A stretch of DNA of 64,000 nucleotides, taken from NCBI GenBank assembly GCA_037043455.1, contig JAWPHD010000085.1:526001-590000 (forward strand), in the 5' to 3' direction. The notes beneath the pieces were generated by a model. That model made no database searches, was not told the origin of the DNA, and saw only the letters and a program-made list of their open reading frames with translations. The DNA comes from Cyrtodaria siliqua. Taxonomy: Eukaryota > Mollusca > Bivalvia > Adapedonta > Hiatellidae. Positions 36,195 through 48,805 of the stretch are shown here, in pieces (the stretch's first letter is position 1; each line of letters starts with the position of its first letter). Position numbers and translations under genes: made by a program.

Positions 36195-36480
36195 AATTGA
36201 ATGCTGCGTTGTATGTTAGAGAATATAACTTGGCGGTGTTATCTTTATTTACACTGTCACTTTTTATTGGGATGAGGTAGTGTACGAGTGATGGTTGGTG
36301 CACTTTTGAATCTGTTTAAAACCTCCCAGCGCCCATTTTGCTACTGGCCGTTCAAAGGCAATATCACTAATGTCAACCCTTTTATGTTCAGGATGTCATA
36401 TCTTACATTTTATTCATCTTTGTATTTGTTGCTTGTTTCTGTGCGTATTCGTGGTTGACCGTGGTCCATGAATGCTACAT
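36195..36480 (+). repeat. Family C copy
   Basis: gaatgctgcgttgtatgtta, gagaatataacttggcgg, tttacactgtc, gatggttggtgca, tactggccgttcaaagg and ggttgaccgtggtcc in the family C order. The 5' part of the element is absent. Confidence 0.65.
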
Positions 36481-36947
36481 TGACATACATTCGACTTTTA
36501 TATCTACTTTTATAACTCTACGTCAGCAATCACGCCGTCAATGATCATGCAGCCAAATACAAATTATACATCATTTATGCAAGTTGTTTTGCGTTATATA
36601 CCTTTTACTATGACATACTTTCATTCCTAAAATAGAGAGAGAATAAATCAGCAGGATTACGTCAACCTTAAGCTGATATAATGGTATCAGTTTATATGGA
36701 TAGTGTAATATATTCCTATTGACTGTCGCTGAATTGTCCGTCATCTACACATACTCGGATTAATTCCAAACGATTATGTCAACCTTAAACTGATATATGG
36801 GTAAAGTATTGCAGCGACATACGGAGATAAAATGAAGGGCAATTCATCGAACAATTGAATATATGATTATTGTAAGAATAGGCTGAAGTAACATTCATCT
36901 CACGCTTAATGATAACTTACGCAGTTTGAATTAAACAGTAACGTCAT

Positions 36948-37066
36948 GTGTGAAGTACGATTTATCGCTTAGTGCGTAGCATGATACAAAAATGCGTAAA
37001 TAGAGCGTAGTACGATATATACCATACTGCGAAGTACAATATATCCCCTCGTGCGTAGAACCACTG
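36948..37066 (+). repeat. Stranded copies of the 24-bp minisatellite
   Basis: About five diverged units: gtgtgaagtacgattt, gtgcgtagcatgata, gagcgtagtacgatatat with accata, ctgcgaagtacaatatat, gtgcgtagaacc. They lie about 2.5 kb left of the main array at 39533-42487, with apparently unrelated sequence between. Confidence 0.75.
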
Positions 37067-37259
37067 TAGGTAAAGTGCGAATCGAGGTTAAGTTTGTAGA
37101 TATCAACACGCTAGTTTGTAGACGGGTTCAGCTGTGCATCATGGGATTGAATTTACATTACAAATGTAAACAAACGCGGTATTTTTACGATATTTCAATT
37201 GTTTCTAAAGTTAAGTTGCATTTTTGTCACTGCCTTAAACTCTGATAACTTTGACGACA

Positions 37260-38035
37260 TGTTGCTATGTGTTTTATATGTTTATTCCATTCATTAAATT
37301 AGTCAAGGCGAAAAATGTACGGTATATGATGTTATTTATTTCTTCTAAATATATTTGTCTAAATGCTGTATTCTTTACACTGGTTTTGTGCAAAGATATA
37401 CTTTAGTAGTCTGTGCAGAAATATGCATTTATTTATTGTCTTAAATGCTCATTTCATTGAAATCTAGACAAGTTTGTAGATGTATATGCGCAGTTTTGTT
37501 GAAATTACGCACTAGTTTGTCGATGGTATGTTTTCTATAAGCGCTAGTTTTTCGATGATTTTGGGGATTTTTTACAACTGTTACTTTTCATATTTTCTCG
37601 TAGTATATGCAGTATTTCGACAAAAGGTACCCATTTTGTATTTTACTATAGTCCGGGTGTGTGAATCTTTACACTTCCCTTATTTTTTTCTCAACAGCAC
37701 TATGTTAAATTGTCGATGTTATTACTGCACAGAAGAAACAAATACATTTGACAGTATCGTACACCACATAGTCATGCATATGAAAAATTTAAGCTTCAAA
37801 AGATAAGTCTCTAGCACCAAATACCTGTCAAGTATTTCAATTTGTTTCTTGATACAATCAGAAATGGAAGGTCAGTTATTACATTATCGCATAATGAATT
37901 CATAAAGGTAATTGAATCTTAACAGGACATATGTGTTCCTGCAATGATAAAAGCGAACTATATGTTGCTGTAACCGAGTGTCCATTAAACGATGTCATTG
38001 ACCTTGATAATACAACAGCGGAAACCATATTTTAA
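37260..38035. other. No recognisable feature
   Basis: AT-rich. A 92-residue plus-strand frame (37528-37806) is hydrophobic near its start and has two CxxC-like cysteines, but no known motif or splice context that I can defend. Confidence 0.3.
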
Positions 38036-38054
38036 AATACAAAAGAAACCCAGT

Positions 38055-38165
38055 ACATACTGAAAAAGGGATCCCTTGGAAGCAACACACACAAACAAGA
38101 GATGCAAGTAGAAGACGCGGTTTTATTGAGTCTGTTCATGAGAGGTAATTTAGAATGCTATACCT
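38055..38165 (+). repeat. Family D fragment
   Basis: tactgaaaaagggatccctt, ggaagcaacacacacaaac, the hairpin around cggttttattgagtct and ttcatgagagg. It stops before the cttaagc block present in longer copies. Confidence 0.65.
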
Positions 38166-38419
38166 CTCAGGTATGTAATACATGTCATCATACAGATGAT
38201 GACATATGTATAGGGTTTGACTGATATGTTACCCTCTGCAACGGAATATTGTCAGAATGGAAGATATTTTATTTTTATTTTCGGGCATCGCTTCCAGGAG
38301 AAAGAACTAGCCTTGATATTGTTAATGAACGCAATGAGGTATGATGACACTATGCATCATTTTTGGAGGACAGGGAAACGATTGTTTAAAGGTAAATTCT
38401 TACGGTTTTGTCAGATTTG

Positions 38420-39530
38420 AAAAATAAAGGACATCATTTTACTGGAATCCTAACTCAAGAACCCTAAAGTCCCAGCATATCGACAATCAAATGTGCATTT
38501 TCTAGTAAAAACATTTTAACTGTAATATCGAATGTAAGTCCATGGACTGTTACACCACTTCTCAGAACAGTTTCAAAAACTGTGAAGGATTCAAAGTCAT
38601 ATAACGTTGTTGACCTTAAGAAGTTAGCCTGTTTATGTTAGCTGTTTTGGTTACGAAAAATAATACCAACATTGATGGAAAGACGAGATCGATTTGACGA
38701 TGCAATTGCTACTTTGAAAGAAATTGAAATAGAAATTGATCAGGTCGAAACAAATGCTAATAATTCCAATAGATATATACCGAATTTTATTTCATCAACC
38801 AGTTTTATAACACAGATATAATCAGTTAAGTATTGCTGAATTTCTATGAAATATAATGGACTGTATTTAACCATGAACTCTGAACTTTCTCACTTTTGCC
38901 ATTCGTACTTTGGAAAACAAACACAAACAATTAATATAGTGGTGACCATTACTTGTTTAAGATATATATTTCCATAAAATATGTAGTGTGTAAGGAAAAA
39001 AGTTTAACTTAACGAAATCAATTAACCACCGGACAGAACAAGGACGGCAATGGGCAAACAGTCGAGATACATATTATATCCTCTATGAACGTTTGTTAAG
39101 ATGTTATAAAATGAATAAACGGTTATGTTTTATCGACCGTTTTTTTGATAATAACGAATATGTGAGCTAAATGGCAATACTTACCATATAAGAAAACGCG
39201 CTAAGCTAAAACAAACCAGCGCCTCTACATCGAAAAACTAGCATTTACCTTCAACAAACACTGCTTTGATCAGGGAGAACATCTACAAACCAAAGCAGAC
39301 ACAATATATATTTTGGCTTTACTATTTGATGTTGAGGTTAAAATCTATCAGAAACAAATTAAAACACACGTTATCTGATCTAACAAATGTATTGTGATGG
39401 AATATAAGGCGATACAGTAGATATATAACCGTTATTGCCGTATTAACCGCCTGATAGCATCAAATACAGATTTTCAAGTCGTAAACTCGATGTGTCACTT
39501 TAAAGCCTCGTGCATTGTGTAAATGTAAAG
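38420..39530. other. No recognisable gene
   Basis: AT-rich sequence between a family D copy and the 24-bp array. Short frames near 38650-38820 (for example ..LMERRDRFDDAIATLKEIEIEI..) look helix-prone but are brief and isolated. Confidence 0.3.
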
Positions 39531-39532
39531 TA

Positions 39533-42487
39533 GTGCGTAGTATGATATATACCATAAAGCGTAGTACGACATATACCATAGTGCGAAGTACGACATATAC
39601 CATAGTGCGAAGTACGACATATACCATAATGCGTAGTACGACATATACCATAGTGCGAAGTACGACATATACCATAGTGCAAAGTACGACATATACCATA
39701 GTGCGAAGTACGACATATACCATAGTGCCAAGTACGACATATACCATAGTGCCAAGTACGACATATACCATAGTGCGAAGTACGACATATATCATAGAGC
39801 GTAGTAAGACATATACCATAATGCGTAGTACGATATATACCATAATGCGTAGTACGATATATACCATAATGCGTAGTATGACATATACCATAGTGCGTAG
39901 TACAATATATACCATAATGCGTAGTACGATATATACTATATTGCGTAGAACGACATATACCATAGTGCGTAGTATGATATATACCATAATGCGTAGTACG
40001 ATATATACCATAGTGCGTAGTATGATATATACCATAATGCGTAGTACGACATATACCATAGTGCGTAGTGCGATATATACCATAATGCGTAGTACGACAT
40101 ATACCATAGTGCGAAGTACGACATATACCATAGTGCGTAGTACGATATATACCATAGTGCGTAGTACGATATATACCATAAGGCGTGGTACGACATATAC
40201 CATAGTGCGTAGTATGATATATACCATAATACGTAGTATGACATATACCATAATGCGTAGTACGACAAATACCATAGTGCGTAGTAGGACATATACCATA
40301 ATGTGTAGTATGATATATACCATAATGCGTAGTACGATATATACCATAATGCGTAGTACGATATATACATCGTGCGTAGTACGATATATACCATAATGCG
40401 AAGAACGATATATACCACAGCGCATAGATCGATATATACCATAGTGCGTATTACGATATATACCACAGCGCATAGAACGATATATACCATAGTGCGTAGT
40501 ACGATAAATACCACAGTGCGTAGTACAATATATACCACAGCGCATAGAACGATATATACCATAGTGCGTAGTACGATATATGCGATATATACCATAATGC
40601 GTAGTACGACATATACCATAGTGCGTAGTACGATGTATACCATAATGCGTGGTACGATGTATACCATAATGCGTAGTACAATATATACCATAGTGCGTAG
40701 TACGACATATACCATAGTGCGAAGTACCATAATGCGTAGTACGACATATACTATAGTGCGTAGTACGATATATACCATAGCGCGTAGAACGATATATACC
40801 ATAGTGCGTAGTACGATATATACCACAGCGCATAGAACTATATATACGATAGTGCGTAGTACGACATATACCATAGTGCGTAGTACGATATATTCCATTG
40901 AGCGTAGTACGATATATACCACAGCGCGTAGAACGATATATACCATAGTGCGTAGTACGACATATACCATAGTGCGTAGTACGACATATACCATAGAGCG
41001 TAGTACAACATATACCATAGTGCGTAGTACGACATATTCCATGGTGCGTAGTACGACATATACCATAGTGCGTAGTACGTTATATACCATATACCGTAGT
41101 ACGATATATATCATAGTGCGTAGTACGCTATATACCATAGTGCGTAGTACGATATATGCCATAGATCGTAGTACGATATATGTCATAGTGCGTAGTGCGA
41201 TATATTTCATAGTGCGTAGTACGATATATGCCATAGAGCGTAGTACGATATTTACCATAGTGCGTAGTACGATATATACCATAGTGCGTAGTACGATATA
41301 TACCATAGAGCGTAGTACGATATATACCATAGTGCGTAGTGCGATATTTACCACAGCGCATAGAGCGATATATACCATAGTGGGTATTACGACATATACC
41401 CGCGTTCGTATTATGATATATACCATAGAGCGTAGTACGATATATACAATTGCGGGTATTACGACATATACACAAGTACGTATTATGGGGAAATATACCC
41501 TAGTGCGTATTACGATATATACCCTAGTGCGTAGTACGATATATACCATAGTGGGTATTAGGACATATACCCTGGTGCGAGTTATGATATATAACATAGT
41601 GCGTAGTACGATATATACCATAGAGCGTAGTATGATATATACCATAGCGGGTATTACGACATATACACTATTGCGTATTACGAAATATACACTAGTGCGT
41701 ATTACGATATATACCCTAGCGCGTAATACGATATATACCCTAGTGCGTAGTATGATATATACCCTAGTCCGTATTACGATATATACCATAGAACGTAGTA
41801 CGACATATACACTAATGCGTAGTACGATATATACCATAGTGCGTAATACGATATATACCATAGCGGTTATAACGACATATACCCTAGTGAGTATTACGAA
41901 ATATACCCTAGTGCATGTTACAATATGTACCCTAGTTCGTAGTACGATATATACCATAGCGGGTATTACGACATATATCCTAGTGCGTTTTATGACATAT
42001 ACCCTAGTGCGTATTATGATATATAAAATAGAGCGTAGTACGACATATACCATAGTGCGTAGTAGGATATATACCATAGCGGGTATTACGACATATACCC
42101 TAGTGCGTATTACGAAATATGCCCTAGTGCGTAGTATGATATACACCCTAGAGCGTAGTACGATATATGCGATAGTGCGTAGTACGATATATGCCATAGT
42201 GCGTAGTACGATATATTCCATAGTCCGTATTACGATATATACCACAGAGCGTAGTACGACATATACCCTAGTGCGTAGTACGGTATATACCATAGTGCGT
42301 AATACGATATATACCATAGCGGTTATTACGACATATACCCTAGTGAGTATTACGAAATATACCCTAGTGCATGTTACAATATATACCCTAGTGCGTAGTA
42401 CGATATGAACCATAGCGGGTATTACGACATATATCCTAGTGCGTTTTATTACATATACCCTAGTGCGTATTATGATATATAAAATAG
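39533..42487 (+). repeat. 24-bp minisatellite, about 123 units
   Basis: The basic unit is gtgcgtagtacgatatatac plus cata. Subtypes are segregated along the array. The left part is mostly gtgcgaagtacgacatat/gtgcgtagtacgacatat types, the middle has cagcgcatagaacgatat variants, and the right part has gcgggtattacgacatat and ccctagtgcgtatt variants. Blocks starting at 41841 and 42297 are near-identical, a 456-base (19-unit) higher-order duplication. Each unit includes the interrupted palindrome cgta-g-tacg and a tatata run. Since 24 is 8 codons, frames up to 851 residues stay open on both strands; they are repeat artefacts, not genes. Confidence 0.95.
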
Positions 42488-42514
42488 ACAAATGAGCTGG
42501 AAATGGTTCGATTT

Positions 42515-42595
42515 ACCTAACGAACAAAACTACTTTATGTCTCAAGGATCGTGTCAGTGGTTAAGACATACAACGGCTGACTTTGTTCGTTAGGT
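42515..42595. repeat. Inverted repeat bordering the 24-bp array
   Basis: acctaacgaacaaaa (42515) and the reverse complement of ctttgttcgttaggt (42581-42595) pair over 14 bases around a ~50-base centre. It lies 28 bases from the last repeat unit. Confidence 0.5.
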
Positions 42596-42599
42596 GTAT

Positions 42600-43175
42600 C
42601 GGCTTGTTAAACGTCTCCGTAAATTGATTGATTATTGTAGAGCCTTCTAGACAACAGAGCAAAACAAATGTCTTCGTAGCGTGAGTTCATTCTTTTTTTG
42701 TTACATTTTCCTCAGTTTCATATTATGCATATACGTAGTCATTGTATGTTTCACCGTTACATAGAGAATATTATGTCAGTGCCTTTTACTATCAAGTGTA
42801 TTAGGCGAGGCTTAGAAAACGAAGAATGGCGAGGCTATTTATCATGTAGATTATCCATATTTTCTGTATGAGTTACTATTATTACCTATTTCTCAGAATG
42901 GTACACTTATCGAGGACGTCGCCGTGTTGTTGTTTTTTGTTTGTTTTATGACGTTAGGCACAGTTACGTGCATGACGTCAGATAACGGTACGTACAATAA
43001 ACGCCGAGGGATTCCGCATTGATTTGCTTTATTGGTCAGTGCCTAATTAAAGCAAAATGTAATAGGTCACCCCTTTTTTAGGCAGAAAAGTGCATATCTG
43101 CATGATAAAATATTGCAGGTGTAGAACACCAATAAGATAATCAGATAAATGTTGTCCTATTGAAACCTGTTAAAT
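42600..43175. other. No recognisable feature
   Basis: No repeat shared within the window and no coding similarity recognised. Confidence 0.3.
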
Positions 43176-43179
43176 ATTA

Positions 43180-43290
43180 TATATACTGAAAATGGAATCC
43201 CTTGGAAGCAACAAACACAGACAAGAGATAAAAAACAGCAGACTGGGTTTTATCGAGTCTGTTCATGAGAGGTAACATCAAATTGCATAT
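43180..43290 (+). repeat. Family D fragment
   Basis: atactgaaaatggaatccct, ggaagcaacaaacacag, the hairpin cagact...agtctg at 43239-43261, ttcatgagagg. Truncated like the 38055 copy, at nearly the same point. Confidence 0.65.
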
Positions 43291-44159
43291 GGTTAAGGCC
43301 GATTGGCGTTTGACCATCGTTTCATCCAACATGTCGTAGACATGTTAAACATTCATTTTTGACAATACGTCTGTTTTACTCAAATGTCAGAAACATTTAA
43401 TCTGCATTATATCATACGAAATTTTAAAAGTTGTGTCACGTGCCAGTTTTTGCTGGATACGTTAGCTTAGGACAAAGTAGCAAAAACGACGCCGCATGAG
43501 CTATGATTTTGTTTACGCAGTTGGTCACAATAAAAGCGTTTATTCGCTGCAATACTACTTTTCGTTGTCGCACACTGGTGCAATTTTACATTTTTCATAA
43601 CGTTCAATCTATTTTTGAACAGTTTTCACTGCACCATATTTTATTCAAGTCCTAAAACTGTTTGCTGATTGGCATATCTCAGTTTATCGAAGGAATAGAA
43701 TATCTTACTTTTGAAATTGACTTAGGATGGGGATATGCTAACATTCCTCGTCTGTGTAAATGTTTTACCCGATGTCACGCACACCTTTATAAGCGCCGTG
43801 AGATATCTTCCTACATTGAGTTTTCCGTCAGGTATGTGTTTAGCTGATACAAAAATGGGATTCGCATGATTTGATTTAGTTTTTAAAGCACAAAATTCCA
43901 TTGACGTTTAGATTTCACATGTATGACTCAATACTACCGTACCTGTAGCATACACAACTGTATCTACGATCGCGACATATTGCCTTAAAGAAATCCTCAG
44001 TAAAGTGGCATAAAATTCCAAAATTCAAGACAGCGGGTCAAAAGGTTACCATGTCAACGTCAAATAACACATAATTTAAAATATTCAATCTTTGAGTTAT
44101 AATGTTCAGACGCATTAAAAAGCATTGACCGCAAGGATCGTCTTCATGACGAACAGAAG

Positions 44160-44480
44160 ATTAAAGCAGCTTTCACAGAACACAGTCAACCAAAACATGC
44201 ATACACACAAACAACAATTACATTGTGAAAAAGAAGCAAGACATCCGCCATTATAAACACAAGCGGGTTGACAATAGGGTTACCGCCTGGGAACGGTCAG
44301 TGTGCAAAAAAAGCTGCTGTTGGCTTAAACCAGGTTCTGGGGTGCACCAAACTTCATTCTTAGCCTAATGTCGTCCCAATAACACGGACAGTGTATTTCG
44401 CGCCAGGTTATATTCTCTAGCAAACAAGGCAGCATTAATATGCAAAATAAGCATGACGCAGAGATGATCATGTATATATG
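44160..44480 (-). repeat. Family C copy, reversed
   Basis: On the minus strand: tgctgccttgtttgctagag, aatataacctggcgcg, attgggacgacattaggct, gtttggtgcaccccagaacc, gaccgttcccaggcggtaac. It is one of the better preserved C copies. Confidence 0.7.
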
Positions 44481-44899
44481 AATATAACAAAATAAACGCA
44501 TAGAAAGCCGCAATACAAGTACTCAGTGAATTGGTAGAAGCCAGAGCAACAAGGAAATATACCACTAAGAGTACGTAGTGACCTTGCACGACACGTGTAG
44601 CTGGCATAACTGTTTCTCATAAATCAAAATGTAACTTATCCTGAAGGCCATGAGCGTGTTATATGCTTAAAATACAAAAAAGTAATATTAGGAAATAGTC
44701 ACACTTTTTTATCCAGGAGTCAAGTATGTTTACCACATACTAAGAAAATTAATGTCATTTCAGCACGACACTAGGAACACTTCTGTTAACGTCACAAATC
44801 GATAGTTATACATGAAGCTATAGTGTAACAGCGACTTCTTCTATGTAACAAAGTGATGGAACGAGACTATTAAATGATATGTCAAACTGAAGACAAATC

Positions 44900-45865
44900 A
44901 TTGATTATAGTTGGCATGGGGTCATCAAATAAATACGTATGTCCGTGTGGTATTGTTCTTTGATTGCCTAAATGGAACCGTTTATGGTGAAAACAATGGA
45001 GTTGAGAGTGCAATGTTGGTAATTGAAAATAGATGTAACAACTGAATTACAGATGAAACAACTGAAATATATCAAGTAAGACAATTTAAGTGTATAATTT
45101 GTATCTTTGTTTTTTGTTTTTTTTGTGACAAAATGCATGCATGTTTGGTTACTCTTTCAATGCCAACTACGTGTTGTTCTATAAACTGGTATATAACAAA
45201 GACCAGTTCACCTCAACATAGTTTAGTATATGTGTATCCAAAGCGCTACTCTACTCTTGACTGGTACCACGTTTTAATATCTTCTAATGGGATTATGATG
45301 TCAATAGAACAGTCTATCGAGATGAACGCACATGACCAAATCATTGTTACTATGGTGTTTTCATTTCCGTTAGATTGACTGATGCATTTTCATTCAGGTA
45401 TGCAAATGGTAGGAGAGTTTCATCCCATCTCTTTAAAAAAGTTCGATAGTAAGTGTACGGCAGACCCGTATTCATAAAGCAACTTAAGTGGAAAATATTA
45501 CTTAAGTCCAAATTTAAAAAGTTTACATATTTTTAAATATCCTTATTAATCTCTCATGGATACTACACACCATCTCTTTTAAGATAAATATTTAGCTGTA
45601 GTTTTTATTTATCCATAACCTTATTAGCAACATTAAGAACGTTTAAATCGATAGAAAAGGGTGTTTAAAAATGGATAAAATGTGACTTAAGATAAGTTGT
45701 AGCATGGTCGGTGACATTTCCTTTGATGAATGCAGAGCATTAAATCGTTTAATTTAGGGTAACTAAAGGGACGTGGCTATGCTGTATTATAACTACCGGA
45801 TATTGGAATTTAGAGTACGGTCATTATGACGTTACAGTGTTACTAAGTACACCATGCAACAAAAA
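44900..45865. other. No recognisable feature
   Basis: AT-rich. An 81-residue plus-strand frame (45133-45378) has no motif I recognise. Confidence 0.3.
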
Positions 45866-45869
45866 AGCT

Positions 45870-45962
45870 AGAGTCTGTCTCTGCTCGTTGGTTATTTAAA
45901 CACCGAGATGGGCGTAGCCCATCGAGATGTTTAAATAAGCCAACTCGCTGAGACCAGACTCT
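45870..45962. repeat. 93-bp hairpin
   Basis: agagtctg, gctcgttgg, ttatttaaaca and cgagatggg on the left pair with cccatcgaga, tgtttaaataa, ccaactcgc and cagactct on the right around a cgtag loop. It is almost a full-length palindrome and probably a foldback MITE. Confidence 0.75.
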
Positions 45963-46429
45963 ATCTATTACATATTGCTAAGAAGCTTTATGAATATAGA
46001 CCCTGGATTCCTGGGTCCCTACGTATCCACCCCTCTACGTGAACCGACTCGAGATAACCCATGATGGTAAGGCGTAGATGAGCCGCTAAAAATAAAATAA
46101 TTGAATTATTGTATTGTATATAAAAAACAAATTTAATTCAATCCACCGATTACCTATGCACCTATATGACCGAGTAAACTGCATATTATTTTGACAATGG
46201 TGCGGTCATTTCATACTAGTTATGTTTATGATCCAGAATAACAAATATACCTAATATATACTGAACACAATTACTAAGTATTCATATTTGTATCTTAACT
46301 AATGTTCTAAGTTTAAATATAATTCAGAATAGGTATGTGATAAAGTTTTGTTTTGACTTATAGTTTTTAAAATATGTATGTTTTGTTTAAAATGTTACAA
46401 ATTTTGAGTGTTGCCATCCTTTTATATGA

Positions 46430-46910
46430 AAACATGACATTTGCTGATCAAACTTATAACATGAGTCAAAGTCCACTTAACGATATGCACTTCTTACAAT
46501 TAGAAGAAACAATTTAAACAAAAATGGTTTGACTGATGTATTGCAGATGTTCCGTCTGTAATAATATGTAAAATTTTAAATTAGCGTTAACATTTGTTTA
46601 ACAAGCGCATTTGCAGTGTTAATTTTAGCCTGAAAACATGATGTAAAAATACTTTTATTGTATTGGGAACATCGAAAGCTGCACTAATGCAAAGTACAAA
46701 ACTTAACAAAATCCTAAGTACCCAGTTGAATACATGTTATAATGTATTTCTAAGATAACATATCGACTTAAAAGCTTTATAATGGGTCCAGACAATCAGA
46801 TTGGACGATTTAAACGTTTTATTTTGCAGTTTAACCTTATCTCCAATCAAGCGGGAAATACACAAAACAAAGAGAATATTATTTACATATTCCTAGGTGG
46901 TTACCTTTTC
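46430..46910 (-). repeat. Dispersed repeat family G, third copy
   Basis: Minus strand: tttgtgtatttcccgcttga, ggttaaactgcaaaat, aagctttcgatgttcc, gactttgactcatgtta and atgtcatgttttcatataaa, matching 26860-27400 in order. Confidence 0.6.
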
Positions 46911-47255
46911 ACAAGGGACATTTTGACTAGTATATATTCATGAATGAGGTGTGTTGTAAAAGTTGTGACTGATGTCCTCTATGCCATTTCACACTCTGTA
47001 ACCCCTGTTTCTTGTTCAAGAAAAGTAGAAGGATTGAACGGTGTTTTACAGCACGTCGACACGTTAATAGGTCATAGTGCGCGCAAAACTGATGACAGAT
47101 GAAGAAATGAAGTAGTAATTAAAAACTAATGTAAATATATAAAGTTAAAACTGTTTACAAATAAGGGATGATATGGTTGTAATATAAACTATATATGTAA
47201 ATCAACAAATGTTCATCAACGGGTATATACACAAGTCAATATATATAAAAACATA

Positions 47256-48805
47256 TTATAATGATTTATATAGTCTGATTTCTTTCAGAAAATCGAAAAC
47301 AAGACTAAAATCTATAGTATAAAATAACTCTTTCATCGTAATAACACTGTAGTACCTTTGACGCATAGGATCAAAGTCTAAACATTCCAACACGACGTTA
47401 ACACGCAAAGCAGGGTATACATTCTGGTAATTGCTCACCTTGTAATAAATATGAATGCCTATAACGTGTATGCCCTAGCCTGCACCGGGCTAGAACAACT
47501 TATTCTCGACGAATGGGTCTACTAGAAGAACGCCATTCTCCAAGTAACGGTTTAATTAAATAGAGTTTATTGTTAACTGACAAATTCCAAGCAACTTGCC
47601 ATGATGTACGAATATATGCGTTAATACAACTTTTAAAATCAGTATAAGGTAATTTGACATTAAATATATATTTAAATCTAATGCTGCTTTAGCAGCACTA
47701 TCAGCTCTATCACTACCACGTATTCCTACATGGCTTGGAAGCCAGTGGAAAATAATAACATTATCAACTATAACAGAATTGTACTTTTTTAAATGTTGAA
47801 GCACAACTGGGTTATCATGTTTACTATTACCCAGTGCTTGAAGAGGTGACAGGGAATCAGAAAATATTACAAATTAGCCATCATCAGATTCCTGATTACA
47901 ATTTAGGGCAAGTTCAATTGCCTTAAGTTCAGCTGAAAAGATAGAGGCATTGTCAGACAGGCGGCTCTTTATGATGTGTTTGTGAACAAAATCTGATGCA
48001 GCTACCTTATCTCCATCTTTAGAACCATCTGTGTATATATGTTAAAAGTTACTGTAATTCGATTCAATTTCATTAACTTTGCTTTGAAAGACAGTAGGGT
48101 CCGTACCAGATTTGTTACTATTACAAAGATTACAAATACTTGTTGGTGTTTCCAAAGTCCACGGTGGAATTTGTGGTACTTTGTACTTGGCAATCAAATT
48201 TAGGTCGATTTCAGTGTCTCTTAATTTTGTTTTAATACGAAGACCAAATGGTCGAATGGCCTTCGGTTTTCGATCAAAAAGAGGCTCATAACTAGGATTA
48301 AAAACAGTATCGAAAATTAGGTTTGAAGGGTTAGATTATAATTTAATGGCATATTTAAGGACTAATTTGTCCCGTCTATGAGACAGTAATGGTTCATTAG
48401 CTTCAACATACATTCTTTCGAGCGGTGATGTACGAAAGGCACCTAAGGCGAGTCGTAATCCTTGATACTGTATATGATCGAGCATATGCAAGTATGACTT
48501 GCGAGTCGATCCATACACTATTGATCCGTAGTCCAGCTTGGATCTGATAAGAGATATATAAAGTTGTAAACGTACATTACGATCTGCTCCCCAATTAGTG
48601 TTTGCAACAACTTTAAGGAAATTAAGAGTTTTAACGCTATGGCCTTCAAGTATTTAAGGTGTGGTATAAACGTTAATTTACGGTCGAAAATAAGACCAAG
48701 GAATTTTGTCTCACCCACTACTGGTATTGGTGACCCATCCAGTAATAGATGAGAGTCTTCATGATGTTTTCGTAGTTGACAAAAGTTCATGGAGATTGAT
48801 CGGTT
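47256..48805 (-). pseudogene. 5'-truncated LINE (Jockey/I-like) RT end plus RNase H
   Basis: Reading right to left: post-catalytic RT/thumb (VVGETKFLGLIFDRKLTFI), then RSKLDYGSIVYGSTRKSYL, LRLALGAFRTSP and KPKAIRPFGLRIK. Next comes an RNase H domain with its acidic residues visible: IYTDGSK (D), IFSAELKAIELAL (E), VIFSDSLSPLQAL (D), and HWLPSHVGIRGSDRAD (H and D). Then LPYTDFKSCINAYI, ARCRLGHTRYRHS and a C-terminal LECLDFDPMRQRYY...FLKEIRLYKS ending at 47256. This is the ORF2 protein of a non-LTR retrotransposon. The endonuclease and the FADD part of the RT are absent (5' truncation). Damage: TAA stops near 48340, 48043, 47872 and 47495, and frameshifts near 48645 and 47660. It is inactive. 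Clade by recall only. Confidence 0.85.

Noticed and set aside
39460..42491. Open frames of 457, 851, 678 and 293 residues on both strands
   Set aside because: A 24-base unit without stops keeps several frames open at once on both strands. The 8-residue repeats (for example YGIYRTTH, IVRSTIYT) change freely and have no complex sequence attached.
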